Source: Poindextera sp035295705 (GTDB taxonomy: Bacteria; Pseudomonadota; Alphaproteobacteria; Caulobacterales; Caulobacteraceae). Taken from it: a DNA stretch of 19,996 nucleotides. Shown here in pieces: positions 13,463 through 19,841 of this stretch. The notes beneath the pieces are model-generated. The model saw nothing but the letters and a program-made list of their open reading frames with translations, did no database searches and had not been told where the DNA came from. Positions within the stretch are counted from its first letter, which is position 1, and each line of letters starts with the position of its first letter. Where the stretch lies: positions 1 to 19,996 of the forward strand of contig DATGIN010000285.1 in the NCBI GenBank assembly GCA_035295705.1, written 5' to 3'. A program made the translations under genes and the position numbers.

Positions 13463-14332
13463 ATGATCAATGGGGTCGGCGCTGCGGTCGCGCACACGTC
13501 TCGTGACAGGGCGGAGGCGCAGGCCTCGACCATCCATCCCACCGCCATCGTCGCGCGCGGCGCGGTTGTCGGCGTCGGGTCGCGCATCGGCGCCTACGCG
13601 GTGATTGGCGCTGACGTGGTGCTCGGCGATCGGTGCATCGTGGGGCCGCATGCGGTGATCGAGGGGCGCACGACGATCGGCGCCGGCAACCGGTTCATGC
13701 AGTTCTGTTCCATCGGCGCCGGACCGCAGGAAGATGCCTGGGACGGGGAGCCGGGCCGGCTCGAGATCGGCGAACGCAATGTCTTTCGCGAGAACGTGAC
13801 CGTCCACGCCGGCGGGAAGGCGCCCACCCGCATCGGCTCCCACAACCACCTGATGGTCGGGGTCCACGTCGCGCACGACTGCCTGGTCGGCGACCATGTT
13901 CACTTCGCGAACGGCGCCACGCTCGGGGGGCGTTGCGAAGTCCGCGACTTTGCTTGGATCGCCGGCCACTGCGCGGTCCACCAGCGCACCCGCGTCGGGC
14001 AATATGCGTTCGTCGCGGCCGGCTCGATCGTCACCCAGGATGTTCCGCCATTCTGTCTGGTGCAGGGCGACCGCGCCCGGCTGGTTTCGCTGCACGCCAA
14101 GGGCCTGAGCGCCGCCGGGCTTCTCGGCGACGAGGTCGCCGCCCTCAGACGGGTCTACCGCACGCTCTTCATGAGCGTTGGCTGCTGGGCTGACCGCATG
14201 GCGGCGGCGCGTTGTGTTTCGGAAGGCAGCGAGCCGGTCGAGGCGCTGCTGGCGTTCTGGGAAGACACCGAGCGCGGCGTGATATCGCGAACCCGAAGGA
14301 CAAGGCTCACCGCGCCGCTTGCGGTCGCGTAG
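13463..14332 (+). CDS. LpxA-like acyl-ACP:UDP-sugar acyltransferase, stand-alone and divergent
   Basis: 289 residues; E. coli LpxA has 262. The left-handed beta-helix runs from STIHPTAIVARGAVVGVGSR to YAFVAAGSIVTQDVPP, followed by a helical C-terminus. LpxA puts the first 3-hydroxyacyl chain of lipid A on UDP-GlcNAc. The catalytic pair is kept in GVHVAHDCLVG, as is the His of CAVHQRTRVG. Changes stand out: the E. coli AGH after NNATL is GGR here, and the E. coli block EGLKRRGF is KGLSAAGL. The N-terminal extension of about 20 residues is extra. No lpxD, fabZ or lpxB lies beside it, so it may be a second copy with another acyl or sugar substrate. The ATG has GAGAGG 6 bases upstream. Confidence 0.85.
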   Translation: MINGVGAAVAHTSRDRAEAQASTIHPTAIVARGAVVGVGSRIGAYAVIGADVVLGDRCIVGPHAVIEGRTTIGAGNRFMQFCSIGAGPQEDAWDGEPGRLEIGERNVFRENVTVHAGGKAPTRIGSHNHLMVGVHVAHDCLVGDHVHFANGATLGGRCEVRDFAWIAGHCAVHQRTRVGQYAFVAAGSIVTQDVPPFCLVQGDRARLVSLHAKGLSAAGLLGDEVAALRRVYRTLFMSVGCWADRMAAARCVSEGSEPVEALLAFWEDTERGVISRTRRTRLTAPLAVA

Positions 14333-14397
14333 GGGGCGCCGGGGTCAGGTCGCCTCCGTTCCGGCGAGGGACCCGGCCTGGCGCTAACGGCCACCGT

Positions 14398-14808
14398 TCA
14401 TGTGGGCGCGTCGGCGCCGGCGGCCAGCAGCGCGGCGGCGTCCGAGGGGTGGCGGGCGTCGAACTCGGCGGCGCCGCGGCCGAGCGAGGCGAACTCGATC
14501 TCGATCTCGCGCCCGTCGCGCAGGCGAAGGCTGGCGCCGCCCGGCCGCGCGCCGGCGTCGCGACCGGCGAGCGCCGAAAGATCGCCCTGAACCCGCCCGC
14601 TGACCGTGTGCGTCGCCCCGCGTGCGAAGATGTCCAACTCGTAGGTGACGCGGATCTCGCCGCCCGGCCAGTGCAACGCGCCCTTGCCGCGCAGAGCGCG
14701 CAGCAGCTTCAGCGGCACGCTGCGCACGCCGCGCCAGGCTGGCTTCTGCAACGATCGCGCGTCCGAATACGGTCCGGCGCCCGCCGGGCCGGGGTCTCGG
14801 TCACTCAT
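14398..14808 (-). CDS. conserved hypothetical protein, beta-rich
   Basis: 136 residues with no signal peptide or membrane span. After a Gly/Pro-rich N-terminus it has KPAWRGVRSVPLKLLRALRG, then alternating strands (EIRVTYELDIFARGATHTVS, GASLRLRDGREIEIEFASLG) suggestive of a small beta-barrel or sandwich. AAGGAA lies about 6 bases before the ATG at 14808. It converges with the lpxA-like gene, 65 bases away, and no terminator hairpin with a U-run is seen between them. The family is not recognised. Confidence 0.7.
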   Translation of the reverse strand: MSDRDPGPAGAGPYSDARSLQKPAWRGVRSVPLKLLRALRGKGALHWPGGEIRVTYELDIFARGATHTVSGRVQGDLSALAGRDAGARPGGASLRLRDGREIEIEFASLGRGAAEFDARHPSDAAALLAAGADAPT

Positions 14809-15027
14809 GCAGTGTTCCTTTCGGAGCGGTGGCGAAGACGCGCGGCGCGCGGCGGTTCGCACCTCGTCCGGCCGGGGCCGGCTTTCCGTTCGGCGCAAAC
14901 CTATCACGTCCCGGGGGGCGCCGGCGCTGCATTCGTTCGCGGAGCATGGCCGGCCCGGCGGGCGCGGGATCCGCCGCCGGCGGCCGGGCATGGCGCTGGA
15001 GGCGGGAGTGCGCCTATCCTCCCGGGC

Positions 15028-15213
15028 ATGGAAAACGCTCAGATCCTGCAGCGCTGGCGCGACCTGCGCGCCATGCTGATCGACCAACTGGACATGTTTG
15101 AGAGCGGCGCGCTCGTCCTGCGCGCGAATGGCGTCGACATATCGGCCGGCGCCGTCGCCAAGCTGAAGCGCAGCATTCTGGACTTCGACGCTCTGATCGC
15201 GGCGGGCGAGTGA
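15028..15213 (+). CDS. 61-residue conserved small protein, possibly leaderless
   Basis: The product starts MENAQILQRWRDLRAMLIDQ, then LDMFESGALVLRANGVDISA, and ends with a helix (AKLKRSILDFDALIAAGE). It looks like a small, soluble three-helix protein. No ribosome binding site is near the ATG, but TATCCT lies 7 bases before it (15015-15020), which suggests that the mRNA begins at the ATG. The -35 is poor. The long open frame upstream is a shadow of the minus-strand gene. Function unknown. Confidence 0.65.
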   Translation: MENAQILQRWRDLRAMLIDQLDMFESGALVLRANGVDISAGAVAKLKRSILDFDALIAAGE

Positions 15214-15282
15214 TTCCTCAAAGGGCCGTGGCGCGCCTCCGGCATCGCGGGCGCGTGGGCGGTCGCGGACCCTCTTTGGGGC

Positions 15283-15498
15283 TTAGTCGCTGTTCTCGTT
15301 GGCGGCCTTCTGGCCGAGGCGCTCCAGCAGCCGGCTGCCCTCGACCGTGATGCTCCAGCCCTGGCGGTTTCGCCGAGCCAGGCCCAGGGAGGTCAGCCGC
15401 TGGGCGTCTGCGATATTGATGAACGGGGTGAGCTCGCCGCCGCGCTTTGCGGCCAGGTTGCGCAGGGCGCTGAGCTCAGGCGAGGTCAGCTCGGGCAT
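15283..15498 (-). CDS. 71-residue small winged-helix-like protein
   Basis: The protein has SPELSALRNLAAKRGGELTP, INIADAQRLTSLGLARRNRQ and GWSITVEGSRLLERLGQKAA. The order helix, helix, 'L..LGLA', strand 'GWSITVEG', helix is that of a small winged-helix domain without a partner domain. DNA binding is possible but not shown. The ATG at 15498 has only a weak GGGA site. No neighbour suggests a pathway. Confidence 0.65.
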   Translation of the reverse strand: MPELTSPELSALRNLAAKRGGELTPFINIADAQRLTSLGLARRNRQGWSITVEGSRLLERLGQKAANENSD

Positions 15499-15557
15499 GC
15501 GACAGTCCCGCGGCGGGTGAGCGGCCGCTCAATGCTTGCCCGAAAACGCCGCAACGA

Positions 15558-15626
15558 TCAGACCGCCTTCGGTCCGGCAGGGGCCGACGCACCGCTGCTG
15601 CGCGGCTCGATCGTACCGATGCGCAT
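15558..15626 (-). CDS. 22-residue ORF with strong ribosome binding site
   Basis: The ORF starts MRIGTIEPRSSGAS and ends GPKAV. AAGGAG lies 7 bases before the ATG, better than many real genes nearby. The end of the ORF folds as GACCG-AAGG-CGGTC. It could be a tiny protein or a leader peptide, though no gene follows on the same strand until 15498. It is antisense to the 55-codon frame at 15630-15797 only at its promoter side. Low to moderate support. Confidence 0.35.
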   Translation of the reverse strand: MRIGTIEPRSSGASAPAGPKAV

Positions 15627-15629
15627 GAC

Positions 15630-15797
15630 TTGTCTCCTTCCGGACGCGAGTTTTCGCGCCCCAAGCCGGACGGCCAGATCAAATTTTCGGAGAGGGCCAA
15701 GCGATGGTCCGAGGCCGAAAAACGAACGTTCGACAAGCCTGAACGATATTTGACGGTCAAAACGCTGGGCCAATTCGTGGTCAAACGCAAGCTCTGA
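15630..15797 (+). CDS. possible 55-residue basic ORF (TTG start)
   Basis: The frame reads GREFSRPKPDGQIKFSERAK and KRTFDKPERYLTVKTLGQFV, ending VKRKL: hydrophilic and protein-like. The only start is a TTG with no ribosome binding site, and the frame stays open upstream. Its TGA overlaps the next ATG as TGATG (15795-15799). It may be a real small gene, the remnant of a longer one, or chance. Confidence 0.3.
   Translation: MSPSGREFSRPKPDGQIKFSERAKRWSEAEKRTFDKPERYLTVKTLGQFVVKRKL
15755..15788 (+). repeat. direct repeat and dyad before the small-gene chain
   Basis: GGTCAAAACGC (15755-15765) recurs as GGTCAAACGC (15779-15788), start to start 24 bases. The first copy overlaps TTTGAC-G-GTCAAA, a perfect dyad. 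The stretch is AT-richer than its surroundings. It may be an operator. Confidence 0.35.
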
Positions 15798-15844
15798 TGA
15801 CGAAATACTTCGGCGATCCGTTCAATATCGTGTTAGGAAACGCC

Positions 15845-15922
15845 ATGCCCATCGAGACGCAAGATCACCGCGTGCGCCATGCCCTGGGCTCCGGCGCGCC
15901 TCGCCTCCTCGGCGTGCGATGA
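15845..15922 (+). CDS. 25-residue ORF coupled to the gene at 15919
   Basis: The ORF begins MPIETQDHRVRHAL and ends RLLGVR. AGGA lies 6 bases before the ATG, and its TGA overlaps the ATG of the next gene as ATGA. A longer form from ATG 15797 (41 residues, MTKYFGDPFNIVLG) is possible. Because the 94-residue gene lacks its own ribosome binding site, this ORF may serve to deliver ribosomes to it. Confidence 0.4.
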   Translation: MPIETQDHRVRHALGSGAPRLLGVR

Positions 15923-16203
15923 AGCGGCCGTCGGCGCCTCCGGCGGCATCGAGCGCCGCCGTTCGCTTCCGCCGCGAGATCGAGCGGGCGGAAGCCGGCG
16001 GCGTGTCGCGCGACGCCATGACGTTGCGTCTGACTTATGGTGATGCGGGCCAGCTGAGGCGCGATCGCACCCTGGCGGTGGAAGACATCAGCTTTTCCGG
16101 CGGCGTGATGCGCTACCTGGGCGTGGCGATCGCCCAGGGCGGCGTCGCCGAGAGCGAGCTCGCCTACCAGGACGAGCAGGCGCGAACGGACCGCGCCAGC
16201 TAG
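15919..16203 (+). CDS. 94-residue conserved hypothetical protein
   Basis: The N-terminus (PSAPPAASSAAVRFRREIER) is Ala/Arg-rich and possibly disordered. The likely domain is MTLRLTYGDAGQLRRDRTLA, VEDISFSGGVMRYLGVAIAQ, GGVAESELAY, a small mixed alpha/beta unit with a Gly-Gly turn. The ATG at 15919 is coupled by ATGA to the 25-residue ORF. An internal ATG at 16018, where the domain begins, is an alternative start. No family name is recognised. Confidence 0.6.
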   Translation: MKRPSAPPAASSAAVRFRREIERAEAGGVSRDAMTLRLTYGDAGQLRRDRTLAVEDISFSGGVMRYLGVAIAQGGVAESELAYQDEQARTDRAS

Positions 16204-16581
16204 CCGCGCCCTGGCGACGTTCATGTCAGGCAGGCGGCGCACCTGCGATCGCGCGACCGGATACGGCGCGCCTGAATCGAAAGCGGCGTGCTCGGACAAA
16301 CTTGGGGGTTGCCCGCCAGCCGCGATACGGACCTGATTCGCGGCGGACCCCATCTCGACGCCGCAACAGGCGAGGTTCGGGCTCGCCGCGAGCCAGACGC
16401 GCCGGTGAAGTAAATCGAGGAAAACCAAGGGCTTCCCGGGCGCCGGGGACGTCATCTCCGCGAACCTTGAGCGCGCTGGGCGACCCCCTATCCCGGACAA
16501 TCGGGCTCGGATACGCTCGCCGCTTCTGTGGGACGCTGCTTCGACAACGAGTCTGGGACGCCCCCAGCCGCGCCTACGGAC

Positions 16582-16615
16582 AGCCCTCCGTCAGCCGCCG
16601 GCTCGGCGGAGGGCT
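16582..16615. repeat. strong hairpin
   Basis: Arms AGCCCTCCG (16582-16590) and CGGAGGGCT (16607-16615) are perfect 9-bp complements, with an inner AGCC/GGCT stem. No U-run follows on either strand. Confidence 0.55.
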
Positions 16616-16642
16616 AGCGGCGTGGCCCCCCGGGTTCAGGGC

Positions 16643-16720
16643 GCCCGAACGGGCACGCCCCCAGCATTCTGCCAGGGGCGCGGGGATGGTGATCCCATGA
16701 TGCTGAGGGCGTCCAGCATC
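16643..16720. other. four adjacent hairpins, candidate structured RNA
   Basis: In order: GCCC-GAAC-GGGC (16643-16654); CGCCCC-N13-GGGGCG (16656-16680); GGGAT-GGTG-ATCCC (16683-16696); GATGCTG-N8-CAGCATC (16699-16720). They are separated by only 1-2 bases. No known RNA family is recognised; 4.5S, RNase P and tmRNA signatures were looked for and not found. Confidence 0.35.
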
Positions 16721-16922
16721 CGATAACACTGTAATCCCTGCGGCGGACCCTGTGGAGTCGAGTCTCGCGGTGCGCGAAGCCGATCGCGATGCACGCGGCG
16801 AGCGGGCGGATTTCGGCGGGCGTACAAGCCACCCGAAGGAGAAGGCGGGTCCCGCGAAGCGAAGCGCAGCTGTGGGTTGCGGGGTTACGACGCCGCCGGC
16901 TAAACCCGCCGCCCCGAAGCGT

Positions 16923-16956
16923 GACCCTCCCGCGGCACGCCCGCCGCGGGAGGGTC
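16923..16956. repeat. 14-bp perfect inverted repeat with 6-base loop
   Basis: GACCCTCCCGCGGC, ACGCCC, then the exact reverse complement. It is the strongest hairpin in the gene-poor block. No U-run follows on either strand. It could be a 3'-end stabiliser or an intergenic repeat unit. Confidence 0.65.
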
Positions 16957-17102
16957 GTCCGCCGGCGCCATGGGGGGCGTCGCTGGTCGGCCGAGACGAG
17001 CTCGGCCGGGCTTTCCCGGCTGCCGACGGAGTCGGATTTTGCGGCGACGAGGCGGCGGCTTTGGCGGTCGGCCGGGCCCTCGATCGCGAGAACGTGCACG
17101 GT

Positions 17103-17133
17103 ACACCTATTTTGGTGTGCAGCACACCTATTT
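17103..17133. promoter_or_regulatory. operator-like 21-bp-phased direct repeat with palindrome
   Basis: ACACCTATTT occurs at 17103-17112 and 17124-17133, exactly 21 bp apart (two helical turns). On the minus strand GGTGTGC-T-GCACACC (17114-17128) is a perfect palindrome overlapping the second copy. It resembles a protein-binding site, but no gene start is close on either strand. Confidence 0.4.
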
Positions 17134-17244
17134 CAACAGCCGCCGAAGTGGGTGCGGCCGGACATACGGATTCCGCCCGGCGCGGCGGCGGCAGACCAAA
17201 ACAAGAGCCGCTTCACCGACGGTTCGCGGGTGCGACTGACGCCT

Positions 17245-19104
17245 CTACTCCGCCGCCACCGCGGGTGCGTCCTCGTCGTCGGGCATGAAGCCGTCCGTCT
17301 GGCGGCTCCAGAGACGCGCGTACAGCCCGCCGGCGGCGACAAGCAGCGCATGCGGGCCGTCCTCGACGATTCGGCCCTCGTCCAGGACCAGCAGGCGGTC
17401 CATCCGCGCGATGGTCGACAGGCGGTGCGCGATGGCGATCACCGTCTTGCCGCGCATGAGCTCCGACAGGCTTTCCTGGATGGCGGCCTCGATTTCGGAG
17501 TCGAGGGCGCTGGTGGCCTCGTCGAGCACCAGGATCGGCGCATCCTTGAGAAGCACGCGGGCGATCGCGATCCGCTGCCGTTGGCCGCCCGATAGGTTGA
17601 CGCCGCGCTCGCCGACGTGGGCGTCGTAGCCCGTGCGCCCCTTGGCGTCCTGCAGCCGCATGATGAACTCGTGGGCGTGTGCGCGCTCGGCGGCGGTGAC
17701 CACGTCCTCGAAGGGTGCGCCGGGGCGGCCATACCTGATGTTCTCGGCGATCGACCGGTGCAGCAGGCTGGTGTCCTGCGTAACGACGCCGATCTGGGCG
17801 CGCAGGCTCTCCTGCGCGGCCTGGGCGATGTCCTGGCCGTCGATGGTGATGACGCCGCCCTCCACGTCGAACAGCCGAAGCAGGAGACTGGTGATCGTGC
17901 TCTTGCCTGCGCCCGAGGGGCCGACCAGGCCGAGACGCTGCTGCGGCGGGACCACCATCGACAGGTCTTCGAGCACGCCGCCGGCGCGGCCGTAGTGGAA
18001 GGTGACATGATCGAAGCGGATCTCGCCCTTGGTGATCGTCAGGGGCTTGGAGTCCGGGCGGTCGGTGACGGTCAGGGGTCGGCCCAGCGTCTCGACGCCG
18101 TCGGCCACCGTGCCCACGGCCTCGAAGAACGCCGACACTTCCCAAAGGATCCACTGGCTCATGCCCTGCAGCCGCTGCACGAGGGCGATGGAGACGGCGA
18201 CCGCGCCGGGCGTCACATGGCCGGCCCGCCACTGTTCTATGCACAGCGCCGCCATGGCGATCAGCAGGCCATAGTTCATTGCAAACAGCGACATCGAAAG
18301 GCGCGTCGACAGACGGTTCTGGCGGTGCACCGTCGTCATGAAGTCGCGCATGGCGCCCTGGGCGTAGGCGACCTCGCCGTCGGCATGCGCGAAAAGCTTG
18401 ACCGACAGGATGTTGGTGTAGCTGTCGACGACCCGGCCGGTCATCACCGCGCGGGCCTCGGCCTGGGCCTGCGAGACAGCCTTCAGCTTCGGCACGAAGT
18501 ACCAGCCGATGAGGGCGTAGGCGCCCAGCCAGCCAACCAGGGGCAGCGCCAGCCGCAGGTCCGACTTGGCCACCAGCAGCACTGCGGAGACGAAGTAGAC
18601 CGCGACGTAGACCAGGATATCGATGATCTTGGTGACGCTCTCGCGCGTCGCCAGCGCCGTCTGCATGACCGTCTGGGCGAGCCGCCCGGCCATGTCGTTC
18701 TGGAAGAAGGCGAGCGACTGGCGGAGCAGGTAGGTGTGCATCCGCCAGCGGGCCAGCATCGGAAAGTTGCCGAAGAGCCCCTGGTTGAAGCACAGCTGCC
18801 AGCCAAACTGGACCGCGGGCAAGACCAGGACGTAGGCAGCCGCGATCCAGGCCAGCGTCACGCCGTGCTGGAGGAAGAAGGTCTGCGGCCGCGAATGCGC
18901 CAGCCAGTCGATCAGCGTGCCCATGAACCAGAACACGCTGACCTCGGCCACGGCCAGCGTCGCGCCCAAGAGGCTGATCGAGACCAGCAGCGGCCAGGCG
19001 CGGCGGATGAACCAACCCAGGAACACGCCCATGCTCCGCGGTGGGTCCGCCATGACCTCGCGGGGATAGGGATCGATGAGCCTCTCGAACCGGCCGAACA
19101 CCAC
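17245..19104 (-). CDS. ABC exporter, fused membrane and ATPase domains
   Basis: 619 residues. The N-terminal transmembrane domain has about six spans (residues 30-330; LLVSISLLGATLAVAEVSVF, WIAAAYVLVLPAVQF, IIDILVYVAVYFVSAVLLVA, ALPLVGWLGAYALIGWYFV). The nucleotide-binding domain (about 365-600) has Walker A GPSGAGKST, Q-loop VVTQD, signature NLSGGQRQR, Walker B ILVLDEATS and H-loop AHRLS. It works as a homodimer or heterodimer exporting a lipid, drug or peptide; the substrate is unknown and no partner gene is adjacent. Two GTG codons begin the frame; the first (19104) has GGAG 6 bases upstream. The C-terminal 15 residues are acidic. A cysteine at LCFNQG is not part of a known motif. Confidence 0.93.
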   Translation of the reverse strand: MVFGRFERLIDPYPREVMADPPRSMGVFLGWFIRRAWPLLVSISLLGATLAVAEVSVFWFMGTLIDWLAHSRPQTFFLQHGVTLAWIAAAYVLVLPAVQFGWQLCFNQGLFGNFPMLARWRMHTYLLRQSLAFFQNDMAGRLAQTVMQTALATRESVTKIIDILVYVAVYFVSAVLLVAKSDLRLALPLVGWLGAYALIGWYFVPKLKAVSQAQAEARAVMTGRVVDSYTNILSVKLFAHADGEVAYAQGAMRDFMTTVHRQNRLSTRLSMSLFAMNYGLLIAMAALCIEQWRAGHVTPGAVAVSIALVQRLQGMSQWILWEVSAFFEAVGTVADGVETLGRPLTVTDRPDSKPLTITKGEIRFDHVTFHYGRAGGVLEDLSMVVPPQQRLGLVGPSGAGKSTITSLLLRLFDVEGGVITIDGQDIAQAAQESLRAQIGVVTQDTSLLHRSIAENIRYGRPGAPFEDVVTAAERAHAHEFIMRLQDAKGRTGYDAHVGERGVNLSGGQRQRIAIARVLLKDAPILVLDEATSALDSEIEAAIQESLSELMRGKTVIAIAHRLSTIARMDRLLVLDEGRIVEDGPHALLVAAGGLYARLWSRQTDGFMPDDEDAPAVAAE

Positions 19105-19292
19105 TGCCGTCTCCTCTCGGCGCGACCATAGCCGCCTTGGCGAAGGATAGAGAGCCTCGCGCCAAAACCTGGCGCCATGGTTGGCCGACGAACGCCGGAC
19201 GCCGCGCGGCTTACGCGGCGACCGTCTTCAAACCGCTCTCAGACAGCTTTCTTCGGGCGGTCGGCCTGATGGCTCTAAGTGGTTCAAATCAT

Positions 19293-19367
19293 TGGAGCGG
19301 GCGGCGGGAATCGAACCCGCGACATTCAGCTTGGGAAGCTGACGTTCTACCTCTGAACTACGCCCGC
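19293..19367 (-). tRNA. tRNA-Gly, anticodon CCC, CCA encoded
   Basis: The cloverleaf is complete on the minus strand. The acceptor stem is GCGGGCG/CGCCCGC, the D stem GTTC/GAAC, the anticodon stem TCAGC/GCTGA with loop TTCCCAA, and the T stem GCGGG/CCCGC with loop TTCGATT. A T discriminator and an encoded CCA follow. The loop gives anticodon CCC. Confidence 0.96.
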
Positions 19368-19424
19368 GCGCTCGAAAGCGCCGGCAAGATAGCCGCCGGG
19401 AGCGGAGGTTGGAAAGGCCGGCGC

Positions 19425-19640
19425 CTAGGCGGCCTGGGGCGGGCCGTTGTCGTGCGTGGCGTAGACCAGCGAGTCGGACGCCCAGACCTCGACGCCGTGA
19501 TAGTGCGAGGACTCGTGCAGGATGCGGTCGGCGATCCGGACCGCCGCGGCTTCGCTGCGCGCCTGGATGAAGCGCAGCCCGCTCACGCTGTAGCGGTCGT
19601 CCTCGATCAGCACGGCGAAGTCGCGAACGTCGACCAACAC
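19425..19640 (-). CDS. small conserved 'DDRYSV' protein, copy 2
   Basis: 71 residues and a paralogue of the protein at 1045-1302. It has FAVLIEDDRYSVSGLRFIQA, then an Ala-rich helix (SEAAAVRIADRIL) and HESSHYHGVEVWASDSLVYA. The middle S-HY-VE-W pattern is kept in both. It appears soluble. GGGGAGG is close upstream; GTG 19640 is only 2 bases from it, and TTG 19637 is 5 bases from it, so the true start is one of these. The CtrA-type site at 19703-19717 is about 65 bases upstream. Function unknown; cell-cycle control of its expression is a testable inference. Confidence 0.7.
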   Translation of the reverse strand: MLVDVRDFAVLIEDDRYSVSGLRFIQARSEAAAVRIADRILHESSHYHGVEVWASDSLVYATHDNGPPQAA

Positions 19641-19702
19641 ACCCTCCCCGGGGCTGGCGGCTGGCTACCTCTGAAAGAGGCCAAAGTCCAGATTGATAGT
19701 TG

Positions 19703-19717
19703 TTAACGCCTTGTTAA
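19703..19717. promoter_or_regulatory. perfect CtrA-type binding site
   Basis: TTAA (19703-19706), seven bases (CGCCTTG), TTAA (19714-19717). It is the full consensus of CtrA, the Caulobacter cell-cycle response regulator. It also reads as two TTGTTAA copies 11 bp apart. It lies in an AT-rich gap upstream of the DDRYSV gene (minus strand). This is the only such site found in the window. Confidence 0.65.
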
Positions 19718-19841
19718 TCACTTGAAATTGAAGGCCTTCGCCGGATGGACTCTATCCCGGCGGGATGAAGCGGGCGAGGCCCGAGGCGGGGCCTGCAGGC
19801 CGTTCCTTGCGAGCGCTTCTGCCCGGTGGCCACGTTCGGTC

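Larger units (their letters stand above)
16204..17244. other. about 1 kb without a convincing gene, rich in hairpins
   Basis: Long open frames on both strands are low-complexity Arg/Pro/Gly/Ala products typical of GC-rich shadow frames, with no recognisable domain. What is seen: a strong hairpin at 16582-16615, four hairpins in tandem at 16643-16720, a 14-bp perfect inverted repeat at 16923-16956 and a 21-bp-phased repeat at 17103-17133. Structured RNA or decayed gene sequence are both possible. Confidence 0.5.

Noticed and set aside
16623..16720. Minus-strand 27-codon ORF starting MLDALSIMGSP
   Set aside because: No ribosome binding site, and it lies across the tandem hairpins. The RNA structure is the simpler reading.
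16574..17125. 183-codon minus-strand frame beginning at the palindrome
   Set aside because: Composition is that of a shadow frame (Pro, Ser, Arg, Gly), with no ribosome binding site and no motif.
16752..17288. 178-codon plus-strand frame in the gene-less block
   Set aside because: Pro/Arg/Ala-rich, no ribosome binding site, no recognisable domain, and it crosses the 14-bp inverted repeat. It was left as non-coding, though a decayed gene cannot be excluded.
17617..19131. 504-codon plus-strand open frame
   Set aside because: Antisense of the ABC exporter; low-complexity product without motifs.
19137..19706. Plus-strand frame with SGRRESNPRHSAWEADVLPL across the tRNA
   Set aside because: This is the well-known false protein produced by translating the antisense of a tRNA-Gly gene.
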